Positions 1 through 9,460 of a stretch of 54,204 nt of DNA are shown piece by piece. How positions within the stretch are numbered: the stretch's first letter is position 1; the number at the start of each line of letters is the position of its first letter. A program made the translations under genes and the position numbers. The notes beneath the pieces are model-generated. The model saw only the letters and a program-made list of their open reading frames with translations. It did no database searches and was not told the origin of the DNA. Origin of the DNA: Nanobdellati archaeon (GTDB taxonomy: Archaea > B1Sed10-29 > JAGVWA01); NCBI GenBank assembly GCA_018304505.1, contig JAGVWA010000014.1, forward strand, positions 1-54,204, read 5' to 3'.

Positions 1-2034
1 TTCAGTAGCAGCAGTGGCGCTTGGCGTCAGTGTCAAGTCTCCGGCGCCGGTGTTTGTGAAATTCACTGACACTATTGAGGACGTGTTGCCCTTGTGCACA
101 TAACCAAAGTCGATCCATGAAACGTTTGTTGACACGTTCGAGTTTGAGTTGTACGATATGTTGATGTTCGCAGTCACGGGTACAGAAGCCAATGTATACG
201 GGTGCACTTCAATTATGTACTCGCCCTGCAGCACGTCTGTTATTGTGATGGTTTCTGGGCTTGTGGTGCTTGACGTGGTTGCAGACTGCAGGTTCTTCAG
301 CGGGTCGTACACAAAGAAGTCGATGTCATGCGAGCCTGTCCAGGACACGTTGAACTGTATGCTGTCGTACTGTTGCGTCACGTTGATGCGGTAGAACTGC
401 CAGTCGCCAGGGTTCGCAGTTCTGCTTGTACAGTAGTCGCCATCAGAGAAGCAGTAGTTGGTCATGCACGCAATGGTGCTTGTCGTTGTCGTTATCCTGA
501 GCACTATTGGCACCTTGATGGTGTTGTTTGAATTGATGTACATGTAGCCGTCGTAGATTCCAGAGTCCACACCGTTAGGAACTGTTACATTTACTTGAAT
601 GTCGCGCGATGTGTTTGCAGTCAGCGAGAAGGATGAGTTGTCTAAGCTTATGTTACCGCTATCGATTGTTTGTGAAGTGGTCAGGTTTGAGAAACTCACG
701 GCATAGGCGCGTGTTTCTGACATGTTATTCGTCAATGTTACGTTGATGCTTGACGTGTCGAGGAATTGGAGGAAGGTCTTGTCGACACTCACTAGGTTGT
801 TGATTGCAGCGCTAGCATTCAAGAGCCCGTTGCCGATTTGATGCGGATCGCCGCTGATGTTGTCAGTGTTTGACAGGATGGCTCTGCGGATTTGTTCGGG
901 TGTCCATGTTGGATGCGCGTGCTTTACCAGGGCCGCGACGCCAGAAACAAATGGCGCTGAAAAGCTGGTGCCTGAATTGCGAATGTACCCACTGCTCAAC
1001 GTCGTGGTGTTAATCAACACGCCCGGTGCCATTATGTCTGGTTTGATTCTGCCGTCGCTCGTGGGGCCGTTGCTACTGAAGCTCGCTATGCTGTTTGATG
1101 AATCTACCGCTCCGACAGTTATTGCCCCTGCACTGGTTCCGGGGGTTCCAGTGTCACCGATTTCATCTCCGTTGTTGCCGGAAGACACAACCACCACAGC
1201 GTTTTTAGACGCAGCCTCTACGGTTTTTGCCATTATGTTGTCTTTGTTGTGGGGTATTGGTGTTGCGCCGAGGCTCAGCGAGAGCACATGCGCTCCATTG
1301 TCAATCGCATGGTCTATTGCCCGTATGATCATTGATGTTGTTGCTCCGCTGCCAGCTGAACTAAATACTTTCAGTGCCATTATGGTTGCTCCAGGGGCGG
1401 TGCCGTTTATGCCTCCACGTGCCGCCACTACGCCTGCTGTTTGGGTTCCGTGGCCGTGCCCATCGGTCGGGTCACTGTCATCATCGAAGAAATCGTATGA
1501 CGCTGAGAGATTGAGATTCGCGCTCAGGTCTGGATGGTCTGTCTGGATGCCCGTGTCAATAACAGCAACAATAACCCCTGAGCCGTTGATGCTGCCGCCG
1601 TTGAACGTTGGATTTGTAGCACCTATCTGCCCGATGGAGGTCTGCAAGTCAGGGGTGTATTGCGTCTGGTTTCCATCATCTTCAAATGGGTCGAGGTAAT
1701 ACGTTCTGTCGTAATGCACTCGTTTTATCAGGGGGTTGTTTTCAAGCGCGACTATTGCCCGCGAGTCCAGTTTTCCAGAAATCGCGTCAACAATTCCAAG
1801 CTCGCGTTCTTTCGAGACGCCCTGTACATTGATGGAGTTTTTCAGGCCTGGGAATCCAAGGTCCTCACGGAACTCGATAATTACAGGCACTTGCGTCAGG
1901 CTTTGCGGTGAGTATTGCCAAGCTAATGGTTCTGAGAGTTTTTCAAGCACCAGGCTATCGATTTTCGATGCGCTCGCCGTTGGCGCAATGAGTGTGATTA
2001 GCAAAATAATCGGTGCTATACGGGTCCAATCCAT
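1..2034 (-). CDS. Secreted subtilisin-like serine protease (S8), C-terminus beyond window
   Basis: This is a peptidase of the subtilase family, predicted to act outside the cell. I translated the minus strand from ATG 2034: a signal peptide (hydrophobic run ending in a TASA-type site near residue 22), a propeptide-like region, then the catalytic triad as Asp160 (VIDTG), His195 (GHGTQ) and Ser357 (GTSFSAP). About 280 Asn/Ser/Thr-rich residues follow, resembling beta-sandwich and pre-peptidase C-terminal domains with many N-x-S/T sequons, typical of surface proteins. 678 codons are present and the frame is still open at position 1. The start lies inside the 3' end of the upstream small gene (19-bp overlap), so the two are probably co-transcribed and translationally coupled. 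Confidence 0.93.
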   Translation of the reverse strand, partial: MDWTRIAPIILLITLIAPTASASKIDSLVLEKLSEPLAWQYSPQSLTQVPVIIEFREDLGFPGLKNSINVQGVSKERELGIVDAISGKLDSRAIVALENNPLIKRVHYDRTYYLDPFEDDGNQTQYTPDLQTSIGQIGATNPTFNGGSINGSGVIVAVIDTGIQTDHPDLSANLNLSASYDFFDDDSDPTDGHGHGTQTAGVVAARGGINGTAPGATIMALKVFSSAGSGATTSMIIRAIDHAIDNGAHVLSLSLGATPIPHNKDNIMAKTVEAASKNAVVVVSSGNNGDEIGDTGTPGTSAGAITVGAVDSSNSIASFSSNGPTSDGRIKPDIMAPGVLINTTTLSSGYIRNSGTSFSAPFVSGVAALVKHAHPTWTPEQIRRAILSNTDNISGDPHQIGNGLLNASAAINNLVSVDKTFLQFLDTSSINVTLTNNMSETRAYAVSFSNLTTSQTIDSGNISLDNSSFSLTANTSRDIQVNVTVPNGVDSGIYDGYMYINSNNTIKVPIVLRITTTTSTIACMTNYCFSDGDYCTSRTANPGDWQFYRINVTQQYDSIQFNVSWTGSHDIDFFVYDPLKNLQSATTSSTTSPETITITDVLQGEYIIEVHPYTLASVPVTANINISYNSNSNVSTNVSWIDFGYVHKGNTSSIVSVNFTNTGAGDLTLTPSATAATE

Positions 2035-2402
2035 GGCAGTGTCACGCTTATTGTATCATTTTTTGTAACATTATATATGAGTATTTCAGTGCCGATCACG
2101 GTGGATCTTGCAGATTTTACTTCAAGTTCGTAAATCCCATTTTCGAGCTGCGTAGACGCTGTTCCGTTTGTCACGGGCAGCTCTGTAATGGTCTCCCCCG
2201 CCCTGCTGATTTTCACACTGCAGTCCTCACACAAATAATCCCCGACGCGTGTAAAGTCGCTTGCGATGTCGCCAAATGTGTAGCTCACGTGGAGCTCAAT
2301 TGTTGAAACGCTCCCTGGGGTTTGTGCTGTTTTTGGCATAAGGGCCACGATGGCTGTTGTTGCAATAACAATCACAATCGAGGCAATCAGCACATTTTTC
2401 AT
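2016..2402 (-). CDS. Small secreted or membrane-anchored protein upstream of subtilase
   Basis: This is a 128-residue protein of unknown function. Residues 1-24 form a signal peptide or anchor (MKNVLIASIVIVIATTAIV). The rest is beta-rich and polar, with a CEDC motif that could form a disulfide or bind metal. I chose ATG 2402 rather than an earlier ATG because a TATA box lies at about 2424-2431, which places transcription start at or next to 2402 (leaderless). Its end overlaps the subtilase start by 19 bp. An accessory or inhibitory role for the protease is possible from context but is not shown by the sequence. Confidence 0.7.
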   Translation of the reverse strand: MKNVLIASIVIVIATTAIVALMPKTAQTPGSVSTIELHVSYTFGDIASDFTRVGDYLCEDCSVKISRAGETITELPVTNGTASTQLENGIYELEVKSARSTVIGTEILIYNVTKNDTISVTLPWIGPV

Positions 2403-2487
2403 GCTTAAACTAGGGTATTTGGGTATAAAAAAGCTTGTCATTGGGGGCATATTTAAAAGTAACGCCCACTTATTTTATACGAGGTTC

Positions 2488-5400
2488 ATGGTACGACTAG
2501 AGCGCCTTAAGCTGAAGAATTTCAAGAGCTTCAAGAACAGCATTATCCCAATATCAGAGGGCTACACAACAGTCATTGGGCCCAACGGTAGCGGCAAGTC
2601 TAATTTTCTCGACTCGATCTACTTCGCCCTCGGCAGCTCTAGCATGAAGAACATGCGCGTCAGCAAGCTCATGGACCTGGTTCACCCAGATTCCGATACG
2701 GCTGAAGTGTCATTGGAAATGCGGGACGGCGATGAACTCCACGCTATTTCGCGGACCATAGACAAGAACGGCAACTCAATTTTCCGGCTGAATAAGAAGC
2801 GGACGACGAAGTTCCACATCGAGGAACTGCTGAATAAACTGCATGTCCGGGCTGATGGGCACAACATCATAATGCAGGGGGACATAACCCGCGTTATCAA
2901 GATGACGCCGATGCAGCGCCGTGGTGTCATTGATGAAGTCTCGGGCATTGCGGAATACGAGGATAAAAAACAGGATTCTCTGCGGGAGTTGTCAAAGGTC
3001 GAGGCAAAGTTAAACGAGGCTAGCATCATAATGAGCGAGCGCAAAGGCTATCTTGCCGTTCTTGAAAAAGAGCGCCAAGAAGCCCAGGATTACACAAATG
3101 TAAAGCAGGACGTTAAGGCGCACAAAGCCTCGATTATCAAAAAGGAGCTTGAGTCTGCTGAAAAAGGCTACGACAAGGAACTTGAGGGGATATCCCAACT
3201 GCGGCTGGAGGTAGAGAAGATAATACGGAACAAGGACAACATATTGGGGGACATTTCAGGTTTGGAAAAGCAATATGATGAACTCAACAAGAGGATCATG
3301 CAGGAGTCTGACAAGCGGCAGATGGAAGCAAGAAAAGAAATCGAGGCACTGAATACCCAGGTTGGGATTCTGGAAAACAAGATGCAGGCGAGCAAGGAAT
3401 CGCTTGAGAAGAACCGCGAGAAGAAATCGCAGCTGCAAATCGAGGACTCACGGATAGGCAACGAGATCGATGCAAAGGAGCGCACTCTCCAGAAGAAAAT
3501 GTTTGAAGAGTCGGACCTGCAAAAGGAGACAGCGGAAGTGGCGCTTAAAATAAAAGAGCTTGAAGAAAAAACCGGAAACCTGGATCAACAAATGGAAAAG
3601 ATTTACAGCGAGATCGATAGGATAAATCAACAGGTCGAGGAAAAGAAGGAGAAGTTCCACAAGATCGATGCACTGATCAAATCAACGCGCGAAAGGTTGA
3701 ACCTGAAGCAGGCCTCACTGGATGAGCATGAGGGCGACACGAAAAAAGGACGGCAAAGGGAAGACGAAATCAGAAACAAAATCAATGAACTTGAGTTACA
3801 GGTGAAACAACTCAACAGCAACTTCCAGACAGAGGAGCGTGGGCTTGAAAAACTCTATGCGCGTGAAAAGGAAGTGCAGGGGCTTTATAAGACGTATTCG
3901 CAGGAGCTCGATAAGGCTAAGGAAGAGCTGTCCATGTTGAGGACGAGGGTGTCCAGCGCGCAGGCTGTCAGTGGGCTCAGCAGGGCCGTAGAAGAAGTCA
4001 CAGGAAACGCAAGCCTCAAGGGCATCCTCGGCACAGTCGCTGACCTTGTTTCATACAAGGATGAGTACGCCCACGCGATCGAGGCAGCAGCGGGCAACAG
4101 GATGTTTTATATAGTAACAGAAACAGCGCAAGACGCAACCAACGCAGTGAAGTTCCTGAAGCAGGAAAAAATCGGCAGGGCCACGTTTCTGCCGCTGGAC
4201 AAAATCAGGCCCCCTAACGACGTAAAGGAGGCTAAGGAAGCGCGATCAGCAAAAGGGGTTATAGATTACGCAATCAACTTGGTCACCTTCAACCCCCTCA
4301 TCAGCGAGGCCATGAAGTACGTGTTCTCTGATACGTTAGTGATAAGCAACATCGATGACGCTAAGGCCATCGGCATAGGAAAGGCCAGAATGGCCACGCT
4401 TGATGGCGATCTTGTAGAAGCGTCAGGTGTAATTACAGGCGGCTCGGCAAAGAAAACATCAACACTGGCGGATGCAAAGCGCCTTGATTCCATAAAGAAG
4501 ACGACGCAGGAGCTGGAGCAAAACAAGCAAGCAATAACCCAAGAATTGGAAAAGCTCAGAAGCGACATGGATACCGTACGGGATGAGAAGATTAACTACG
4601 AGCTCGAATTAAAGGAACACCAAATAATGCTTAAGGAATGGCAAAACAAGCTCAAGGATTATGAATCAGAATCGCAGCAGGACGGAAAGAAAATCAGTTC
4701 AGTTGAAAAGGAGTTGCAGGGCCTTGAAAAACTGATAGCGCAAAAAACGCAAGAAGCCACTGAAGCCGAAAATGAAATATCTGCACTGCTTCAGAAGCGC
4801 CATGAGATAAAGGAAAAAATAAGCTCGCCACAGTCGGTTGAGCTCAATGAGGAAATAAAGAAGCTCAAAAGATCACTCGAGGTGCTGCGAGAAAATCACT
4901 CAAAGGCACGGGTAGAGGTAAGCACATTGAAAGCTGAAATCGAGAGCGTTCTCTTAGTGAATCGAAAAAACCTGGCAAAGGGGATCAAGGAAATCGAGCA
5001 ATCGTCAACTGACATCAACAAGAAGATAGGAGAAATAACGCAAGAGAGGAACAAGCTGATTGGATTTGTCAAGGAAAAAGAGGAGAAGGCGCGTGAACTG
5101 GCTTCATCAATGAATGACTTGTACGAGGCCCGAACAGAGCTTGAGGACAAGCGCAGGGGAATGATTGAACACACCGGAGAACTTGACAGGGAAAAAGACC
5201 GCTTGAAAGAGCAGGTGTCTGAACGAGAGCTGAGCAAGGCGAAAATCGAGATAAGGCTCACTGACCTGAAGGTAGAATGGGAAAGATATAAGGAAGTTGA
5301 AGTGCTCGACAAGGGCATCAGGGCACTGAAAGAGGACTTGCAGCTGCTGGAGCAAAAGCTCGAAGGCTTTGGAAACGTAAACCTGAAAGCCATAGAGATG

Positions 5401-6021
5401 TACGATCAGTACAGCAAGGAACTCAAGGAAATGCAGACAAAAGGGGAGAAACTCATGACGGAGAAAGACGCCATAATGAACATGATAATGGAAATCGAGG
5501 ACAAGAAGATCCACGCATTCATCGAAACCTTTAACGCCATCAACGAAAACTTTGATAAGTACTTCAAGGAGTTCTACCCCGAACAGGGCTCCTACGGCAT
5601 GCTGAAACTCGAGAGCCAGGAAAAACCGCTAGAGTCCGGCCTATTGTTGGAGGCAAAGCCTGCACACAAGCACCTGCGAACAATAGACGCAATGAGCGGC
5701 GGGGAGAAAACCATAACTGCTATCGCGTTCCTGTTCGCGATACAGGCGTACAAGCCAAGCCCGTTCTACATTCTTGACGAGATCGACGCAGCCCTTGACC
5801 AGGCCAACTCCATTCGTGTGGCCAACATGCTCAAAAAGTTCGCAAACGAAATGCAGTTCATAATAGTGACGCACAATAAGCAAGTCACAAGGGAATCAGA
5901 TCAAATAATCGGCATACACATGAACAAGGAAGGTTCCTCAGTTGTTGAGATCGACATGAAGAGCATTGCAGGCGCGGCAAACGCTGCTGTCGTGAATGTT
6001 GAGAAGGCGGCGGCAGTCTGA
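2488..6021 (+). CDS. smc: Chromosome partition/condensin ATPase SMC
   Basis: SMC is the ABC-type ATPase that forms DNA-embracing rings for chromosome organisation. The 1177-residue protein has Walker A GPNGSGKS at residues 31-38, a long first coiled coil (about 170-490), a hinge (about 495-655, with the usual Gly-rich turns near ITGGS), a second coiled coil (about 660-1030), the ABC signature MSGGEK (about 1067) and Walker B FYILDEIDAALD (about 1090). ATG 2488 fits: a TATA-like box at about 2449-2457 precedes it, and the protein then begins at the family start MVRLERLKLKNFKSF. The upstream 46 in-frame codons are not part of the family. No ScpA or ScpB gene is adjacent. Confidence 0.97.
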   Translation: MVRLERLKLKNFKSFKNSIIPISEGYTTVIGPNGSGKSNFLDSIYFALGSSSMKNMRVSKLMDLVHPDSDTAEVSLEMRDGDELHAISRTIDKNGNSIFRLNKKRTTKFHIEELLNKLHVRADGHNIIMQGDITRVIKMTPMQRRGVIDEVSGIAEYEDKKQDSLRELSKVEAKLNEASIIMSERKGYLAVLEKERQEAQDYTNVKQDVKAHKASIIKKELESAEKGYDKELEGISQLRLEVEKIIRNKDNILGDISGLEKQYDELNKRIMQESDKRQMEARKEIEALNTQVGILENKMQASKESLEKNREKKSQLQIEDSRIGNEIDAKERTLQKKMFEESDLQKETAEVALKIKELEEKTGNLDQQMEKIYSEIDRINQQVEEKKEKFHKIDALIKSTRERLNLKQASLDEHEGDTKKGRQREDEIRNKINELELQVKQLNSNFQTEERGLEKLYAREKEVQGLYKTYSQELDKAKEELSMLRTRVSSAQAVSGLSRAVEEVTGNASLKGILGTVADLVSYKDEYAHAIEAAAGNRMFYIVTETAQDATNAVKFLKQEKIGRATFLPLDKIRPPNDVKEAKEARSAKGVIDYAINLVTFNPLISEAMKYVFSDTLVISNIDDAKAIGIGKARMATLDGDLVEASGVITGGSAKKTSTLADAKRLDSIKKTTQELEQNKQAITQELEKLRSDMDTVRDEKINYELELKEHQIMLKEWQNKLKDYESESQQDGKKISSVEKELQGLEKLIAQKTQEATEAENEISALLQKRHEIKEKISSPQSVELNEEIKKLKRSLEVLRENHSKARVEVSTLKAEIESVLLVNRKNLAKGIKEIEQSSTDINKKIGEITQERNKLIGFVKEKEEKARELASSMNDLYEARTELEDKRRGMIEHTGELDREKDRLKEQVSERELSKAKIEIRLTDLKVEWERYKEVEVLDKGIRALKEDLQLLEQKLEGFGNVNLKAIEMYDQYSKELKEMQTKGEKLMTEKDAIMNMIMEIEDKKIHAFIETFNAINENFDKYFKEFYPEQGSYGMLKLESQEKPLESGLLLEAKPAHKHLRTIDAMSGGEKTITAIAFLFAIQAYKPSPFYILDEIDAALDQANSIRVANMLKKFANEMQFIIVTHNKQVTRESDQIIGIHMNKEGSSVVEIDMKSIAGAANAAVVNVEKAAAV

Positions 6022-6056
6022 AGCCCAAAACGCCAAATGCTCTGTCAGGTGTACTA

Positions 6057-6617
6057 TTAGGCTTTTGGGGCGCTGATTTTGCTTATAATGTCGTGGACCT
6101 GCTGGACGTCCCCAGTAACGTAGTACGGCGCCCGCGCCTTCGTTTGTTTAATTAACCCGGAATTGCGGAGCTCTTTAAGAATATAGTAGTGGAAGTGCGC
6201 GTGTGACATTTTTTCTATCCTCATTGAGGCCTTTTCCAAATCTGTTGCACTGATATGGCCGTTTGCGTTCTTTACAAGGGTCTCCATGACAGCGTGGCGT
6301 CTTTTGTCCCTCGCCCATAAGACGGCCTTATCCCTGCCGAAATACTTATCAAGCTGCGAAAGCGTCTCTTTGTTGATGAATGGCACAATGATTCGCGGAT
6401 AGATGGTGTACCAGAAACCCGCAAACAGCACTACGGTTACGACGGCAATGTTGTAGCCCAAAAGCAGGCCCCGGTTGTACAATGGGGAGATGGTTTCCTG
6501 CTCGAACAAAAATGATAGGGGCGTTAAGTAGAATGACAGCGCCGTCAAAACTATGATCAGCGATGCCAGCGGCTCGTTTTTTATGAAGTCAACAACCTTT
6601 TTTTTCGAAAGCCGCAT
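6057..6617 (-). CDS. Membrane-anchored winged-helix protein
   Basis: This is a 186-residue protein with two transmembrane helices near the N-terminus (about residues 18-37 and 48-75). A cytoplasmic C-terminal half has the pattern of a MarR/ArsR-like winged helix: a helix-rich stretch ending in a LKELRNSGLI recognition helix and a wing with PYYVTGDV. Such proteins are usually DNA-binding or signalling regulators held at the membrane. ATG 6617 is preferred because GGGGGATC lies just upstream and a TATA element (about 6656-6662) sits further up. The target is unknown. The gene converges on smc. Confidence 0.7.
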   Translation of the reverse strand: MRLSKKKVVDFIKNEPLASLIIVLTALSFYLTPLSFLFEQETISPLYNRGLLLGYNIAVVTVVLFAGFWYTIYPRIIVPFINKETLSQLDKYFGRDKAVLWARDKRRHAVMETLVKNANGHISATDLEKASMRIEKMSHAHFHYYILKELRNSGLIKQTKARAPYYVTGDVQQVHDIISKISAPKA

Positions 6618-6662
6618 GTGATCCCCCAAACAGGGGTATGTATTACACTGTGGGGTATATAA

Positions 6663-6828
6663 CAATTGCGCTCGAGCAATCGCGCTTGTTTAATGTAAGT
6701 TTAGTTGATGTTTAAATTCCCGAGGCGTATTAGCGAAAGCGCTTTATATACAGGGGTGCATAAGTATATTGCTCATATACTACACCTCCAAACACCAATT
6801 TTTTCTTTTTTTTGTTTCCAGTGGGGCT
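6663..6828. other. Intergenic stretch with two TATA-like elements
   Basis: This gap separates the winged-helix gene from the coiled-coil gene. It contains TATA-like boxes near 6656-6662 (serving the winged-helix gene) and near 6742-6750, where the sequence reads as a TATA box on both strands next to a short inverted repeat (AGCGAAAGCGCT). I see no open frame of note and no tRNA. A short non-coding transcript is possible but unsupported. Confidence 0.3.
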
Positions 6829-7443
6829 TTATTGCTCGCGCTCCTCTCGTTCTTCTACCAGGTCTATTAGGAAGGCCTTCAAGGCCTCGCTTTTAAGAAT
6901 TGTTCCGTAGAGCAGCATTTCTTCTTTTGACATGGCGCTTTCAAGCACAGCGTTTCGGGCTTCCTGCGAGACCCCGCCGCGCGCTTCAAGCTCTGCAATT
7001 CGTCTGTTGGCCTCAGCGATCTTGTCTGCGATATGTATTGCCTTGTCGTACTGGTTAATGCGCACCTCTGCGTTTTTGATGCGACGCCTAGCATCATTGA
7101 GGTAAGGCGTTAACCCCTTCCCAGCAGCCTCCCGGGTTGCGATCGTCTGCAACACAGATTCGCCAATCTCCGCTTGAACAGCGTTTACGTCAATGCCTTT
7201 TTTCGCCAGCTCTGCTAGCTCCCGCTGCGCTTGTTCTACAGTAATTTGGCCCTGGGATAATCTTTCAGCAAAACGTGAAGCTGTTGCCCTCAATTCACGC
7301 AAAGCGAGCTGGTTTGCCAGCAATTTTTCGCGGGCTTCTGCCGCTTGTGCCTGCATGCCCTCGGATTTTTCAGCACGTACTGTTGTATCGCGCATCGCCT
7401 TTTCTCGGATAGCCTTCAAACGCCGTGCTGCTTCTACGTCCAT
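6829..7443 (-). CDS. Coiled-coil protein of unknown function
   Basis: This is a 204-residue charged protein, almost wholly alpha-helical by composition (Ala, Glu, Arg and Lys heptads throughout). No catalytic motif, membrane segment or Cys pair is visible. ATG 7443 fits a leaderless start: a TATA box lies at about 7466-7473. The upstream frame contains only five extra codons. I do not recognise the family. A structural or scaffolding role would be a guess. Confidence 0.6.
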   Translation of the reverse strand: MDVEAARRLKAIREKAMRDTTVRAEKSEGMQAQAAEAREKLLANQLALRELRATASRFAERLSQGQITVEQAQRELAELAKKGIDVNAVQAEIGESVLQTIATREAAGKGLTPYLNDARRRIKNAEVRINQYDKAIHIADKIAEANRRIAELEARGGVSQEARNAVLESAMSKEEMLLYGTILKSEALKAFLIDLVEEREEREQ

Positions 7444-7484
7444 ATATATTTTACACACTCTCTGTATATAAACATAAGTCAGTT

Positions 7485-8510
7485 TCAGTTTCCGATGTAT
7501 CTTGAATAGAGGCTCTTGGCCTTGCTTTCGTCATTGGTTCCTTGGATGATGCACCGGCCATTGTTGAATAAGTTGAACGTGTATGGCTTTTTCCTAAACC
7601 GCAGCAGAAACATGTTTGAGTTTAACAGTTCAATGCCCGACCCAGAATCCGTTTTTTTGATTTTCTCTTCAAGGGCCTTGACGTCTACTGCTTTTTCTGG
7701 CAAAATCTGGACGCTGTTTCTGCCGCAAAGCACCGTGGCCCTTTTCTGCTTGTCTTCAAGCCTGGAAAATTGGCGCTGTTTGCACACGCGGCATTGCGGG
7801 TTTTGCTTCATTTTAGAAACGGTAAAGTCATTGATTGACAGGTTAAACGACAGCAGCTGCCCGGATTTTTTCCCACCCGTCAGGCATTTCATGGCTTCAG
7901 AGACCTGCAAAGACGCTGCTGTTGACACGGCTTCACTGGAAACACCGGAAATGTCGCATGTCTCTGGCCGCCTTGGGGGGTTCCTGAAAACGCACTGCAT
8001 GCAGATTTTGTCGTCAAACAGCGCTGCCATGCCCTGGTTTTTTATAACCGAGCCAAAGACGTATGGAATCGCGAGCTTTACACACGTCTCGTTAATAATG
8101 AGTCTGGTTTCGAAATTGTCAGTCCCGTCAATAACAAGGTCATGGCTGCTGATGATCTGCTCTGCGTTTTCTGTGTTAAAGTCCTCAACCATTTCATGAA
8201 CTTCGATGTATGGGCTGGCTTTTTTAGCTTCGATTGACAAAGCAATTGCCTTGGGCAGCCCGATTTGTGGTTCTGTGTACTGTTGCGTTGCCAGGTTCTC
8301 CGGCTCGACAAAGTCCCGGTCTACGAGCGTCAATTTTGGTATGCCGATTTTCGCCATCGCCAGGGCAGTGCTTGAGCCCAGCGATCCGCAGCCGATGATG
8401 CATACCTTGGATTTGAGGGCCTTGCTGAATCCTTTGCCCCAGAAGGTGTGCAGGCGGGCGTGTTTTTCCTGCGGTTGCTGCCCCGGTAATTGGGGGTGTT
8501 GTGGGTACAT
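7485..8510 (-). CDS. E1-like adenylyltransferase (ThiF/MoeB/UbaA family)
   Basis: This family adenylates the C-terminal Gly-Gly of small ubiquitin-like sulfur carriers (SAMP, MoaD or ThiS type). The 341-residue protein has the nucleotide-binding GCGSLGS (residues 40-46), the DRDFVEPENLATQQY segment, the DGTDNFETR motif (about 137-145), a zinc-type pair CMQC and CRVC, and a Cys in TCDISG at the usual catalytic position. A C-terminal extra domain of about 90 residues (after the second Cys pair) is not typical of MoeB. It is divergent from a small gene and a ThiI-type PP-loop gene, which suggests a shared role in tRNA thiolation or sulfur transfer. The start is a leaderless ATG. Confidence 0.85.
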   Translation of the reverse strand: MYPQHPQLPGQQPQEKHARLHTFWGKGFSKALKSKVCIIGCGSLGSSTALAMAKIGIPKLTLVDRDFVEPENLATQQYTEPQIGLPKAIALSIEAKKASPYIEVHEMVEDFNTENAEQIISSHDLVIDGTDNFETRLIINETCVKLAIPYVFGSVIKNQGMAALFDDKICMQCVFRNPPRRPETCDISGVSSEAVSTAASLQVSEAMKCLTGGKKSGQLLSFNLSINDFTVSKMKQNPQCRVCKQRQFSRLEDKQKRATVLCGRNSVQILPEKAVDVKALEEKIKKTDSGSGIELLNSNMFLLRFRKKPYTFNLFNNGRCIIQGTNDESKAKSLYSRYIGN

Positions 8511-8544
8511 TTATTAATAGTAATAGTTGCCCAATTTAAGGGTA
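8510..8544. promoter_or_regulatory. Compact divergent promoter for E1-like and ThiI-companion genes
   Basis: Only 33 bp separate the two divergent ATG codons. A TATA-like run (TTTATTAATAG, about 8510-8520) sits at the correct distance for a transcript beginning at ATG 8544. A second AT-rich box on the other strand (CTTAAATTGG, about 8532-8541) sits at the correct distance for a start at ATG 8510. Each promoter would therefore overlap the other's start, and both mRNAs would be leaderless. Confidence 0.5.
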
Positions 8545-8843
8545 TGTCTGACTTCTTTGTGATGAAGCCGTGCCAGAAGGCTACTGCTTTTGAGGTTGTT
8601 CCGCAAAAGCAAATGTCAGTGGATTTTGATAGCCTTGGCAAGGTCTTTGAAACCGTCATACGCATCGAAGGAATGATGATCCTCAACATCCAGGGGGTTC
8701 AGGCAACGGTTTATCCGCGGGGCAAGATCCTGATAAGGACTACTGACAGGGACAAGGCGGAGCAGGCCGTGAATTCTATCTATGAAATTGCCGTCAAGGA
8801 AGGATGGTTCAAAGAAGATTCAACTCGGGGGAGTGGGCAATGA
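8544..8843 (+). CDS. Small conserved-looking protein coupled to ThiI-like PP-loop enzyme
   Basis: This is a 99-residue protein of unknown function. The second half (GVQATVYPRGKILIRTTDR, then an acidic helix AEQAVNSIYEI) resembles one strand-helix unit of a TBP half-repeat or a small alpha/beta RNA-binding module; this resemblance is weak. The stop overlaps the next start as ATGA, so translation is coupled to the PP-loop enzyme. It may replace the RNA-binding THUMP part that the truncated ThiI lacks; that is inference from position. The upstream in-frame codons to 8490 are rejected because the TATA box fits ATG 8544. Confidence 0.65.
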   Translation: MSDFFVMKPCQKATAFEVVPQKQMSVDFDSLGKVFETVIRIEGMMILNIQGVQATVYPRGKILIRTTDRDKAEQAVNSIYEIAVKEGWFKEDSTRGSGQ

Positions 8844-9454
8844 AGGGCGTAATGTTGTTGTCAGGAGGCATTGATTCCCCGGTTGCCATGCACCTCATTA
8901 GCAAGGTGCACGACATCGAGGCGCTGCATTTTTCCAATGGGGAATTTGCAGGCAAGGAGTCAGTAGACAAGTCAATACTGATAGCGAAAAAGCTTGGCCT
9001 AACCAGGTTGATGGTTATCGACATCGCGCACCTGCTTAAGGAGATCGCCACAAAGTGCTCAAGGAAATATTATTTTGTCTTGATGAAGCGGTTCATGCTG
9101 CGCATTGCCGAGAAAATCGCATTGCTGAATGAATGTGCGTTCATCTGCACAGGTGACAGCCTTGCCCAGGTGTCCAGCCAGACCATGAAGAACCTGGAGG
9201 TTGTCGATGCAGTCACACCAATGCCTGTGCTGAGGCCGCTTATTGGATATGACAAGGAAGAAATCATTTTGTTGGCCAAGGAAATCGGGACATTTGATTT
9301 GTCGAAAGGTCCGGAGATGTGTGACATACTTGGCCCAAAGCACCCTGCCACCAAGGCAAGGCTTGAGCATGTCATGGAAGAAGAGAAAAAGATCAATGTT
9401 GCGGCGCTTGTTGATAATGCAGTGGCGTCTGCGCGTTGGGCAGCAGTGCCATAA
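8840..9454 (+). CDS. thiI: ThiI-like PP-loop ATPase domain protein
   Basis: The PP-loop domain of ThiI adenylates U8 of tRNA before sulfur insertion. The 204-residue protein contains the PP-loop LLSGGIDSPVA (residues 5-15), ICTGDSLAQVSSQT (the family's GES-type segment), PVLRPLIGYDKEEI, and a CDILGPKHPATKA motif near the C-terminus that matches the ThiI Cys-x-P-x-HP-T-K pattern. The N-terminal ferredoxin-like and THUMP domains of full ThiI are absent, as is a rhodanese domain. ATG 8840 overlaps the previous stop by one base set (ATGA). The small upstream protein may supply tRNA binding. Confidence 0.85.
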   Translation: MKGVMLLSGGIDSPVAMHLISKVHDIEALHFSNGEFAGKESVDKSILIAKKLGLTRLMVIDIAHLLKEIATKCSRKYYFVLMKRFMLRIAEKIALLNECAFICTGDSLAQVSSQTMKNLEVVDAVTPMPVLRPLIGYDKEEIILLAKEIGTFDLSKGPEMCDILGPKHPATKARLEHVMEEEKKINVAALVDNAVASARWAAVP

Positions 9455-9460
9455 CAGAAT

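Noticed and set aside
857-1699. 280-codon plus-strand open frame
   Set aside because: It is a shadow of the subtilase; the minus strand carries all three catalytic motifs and a signal peptide in one frame.
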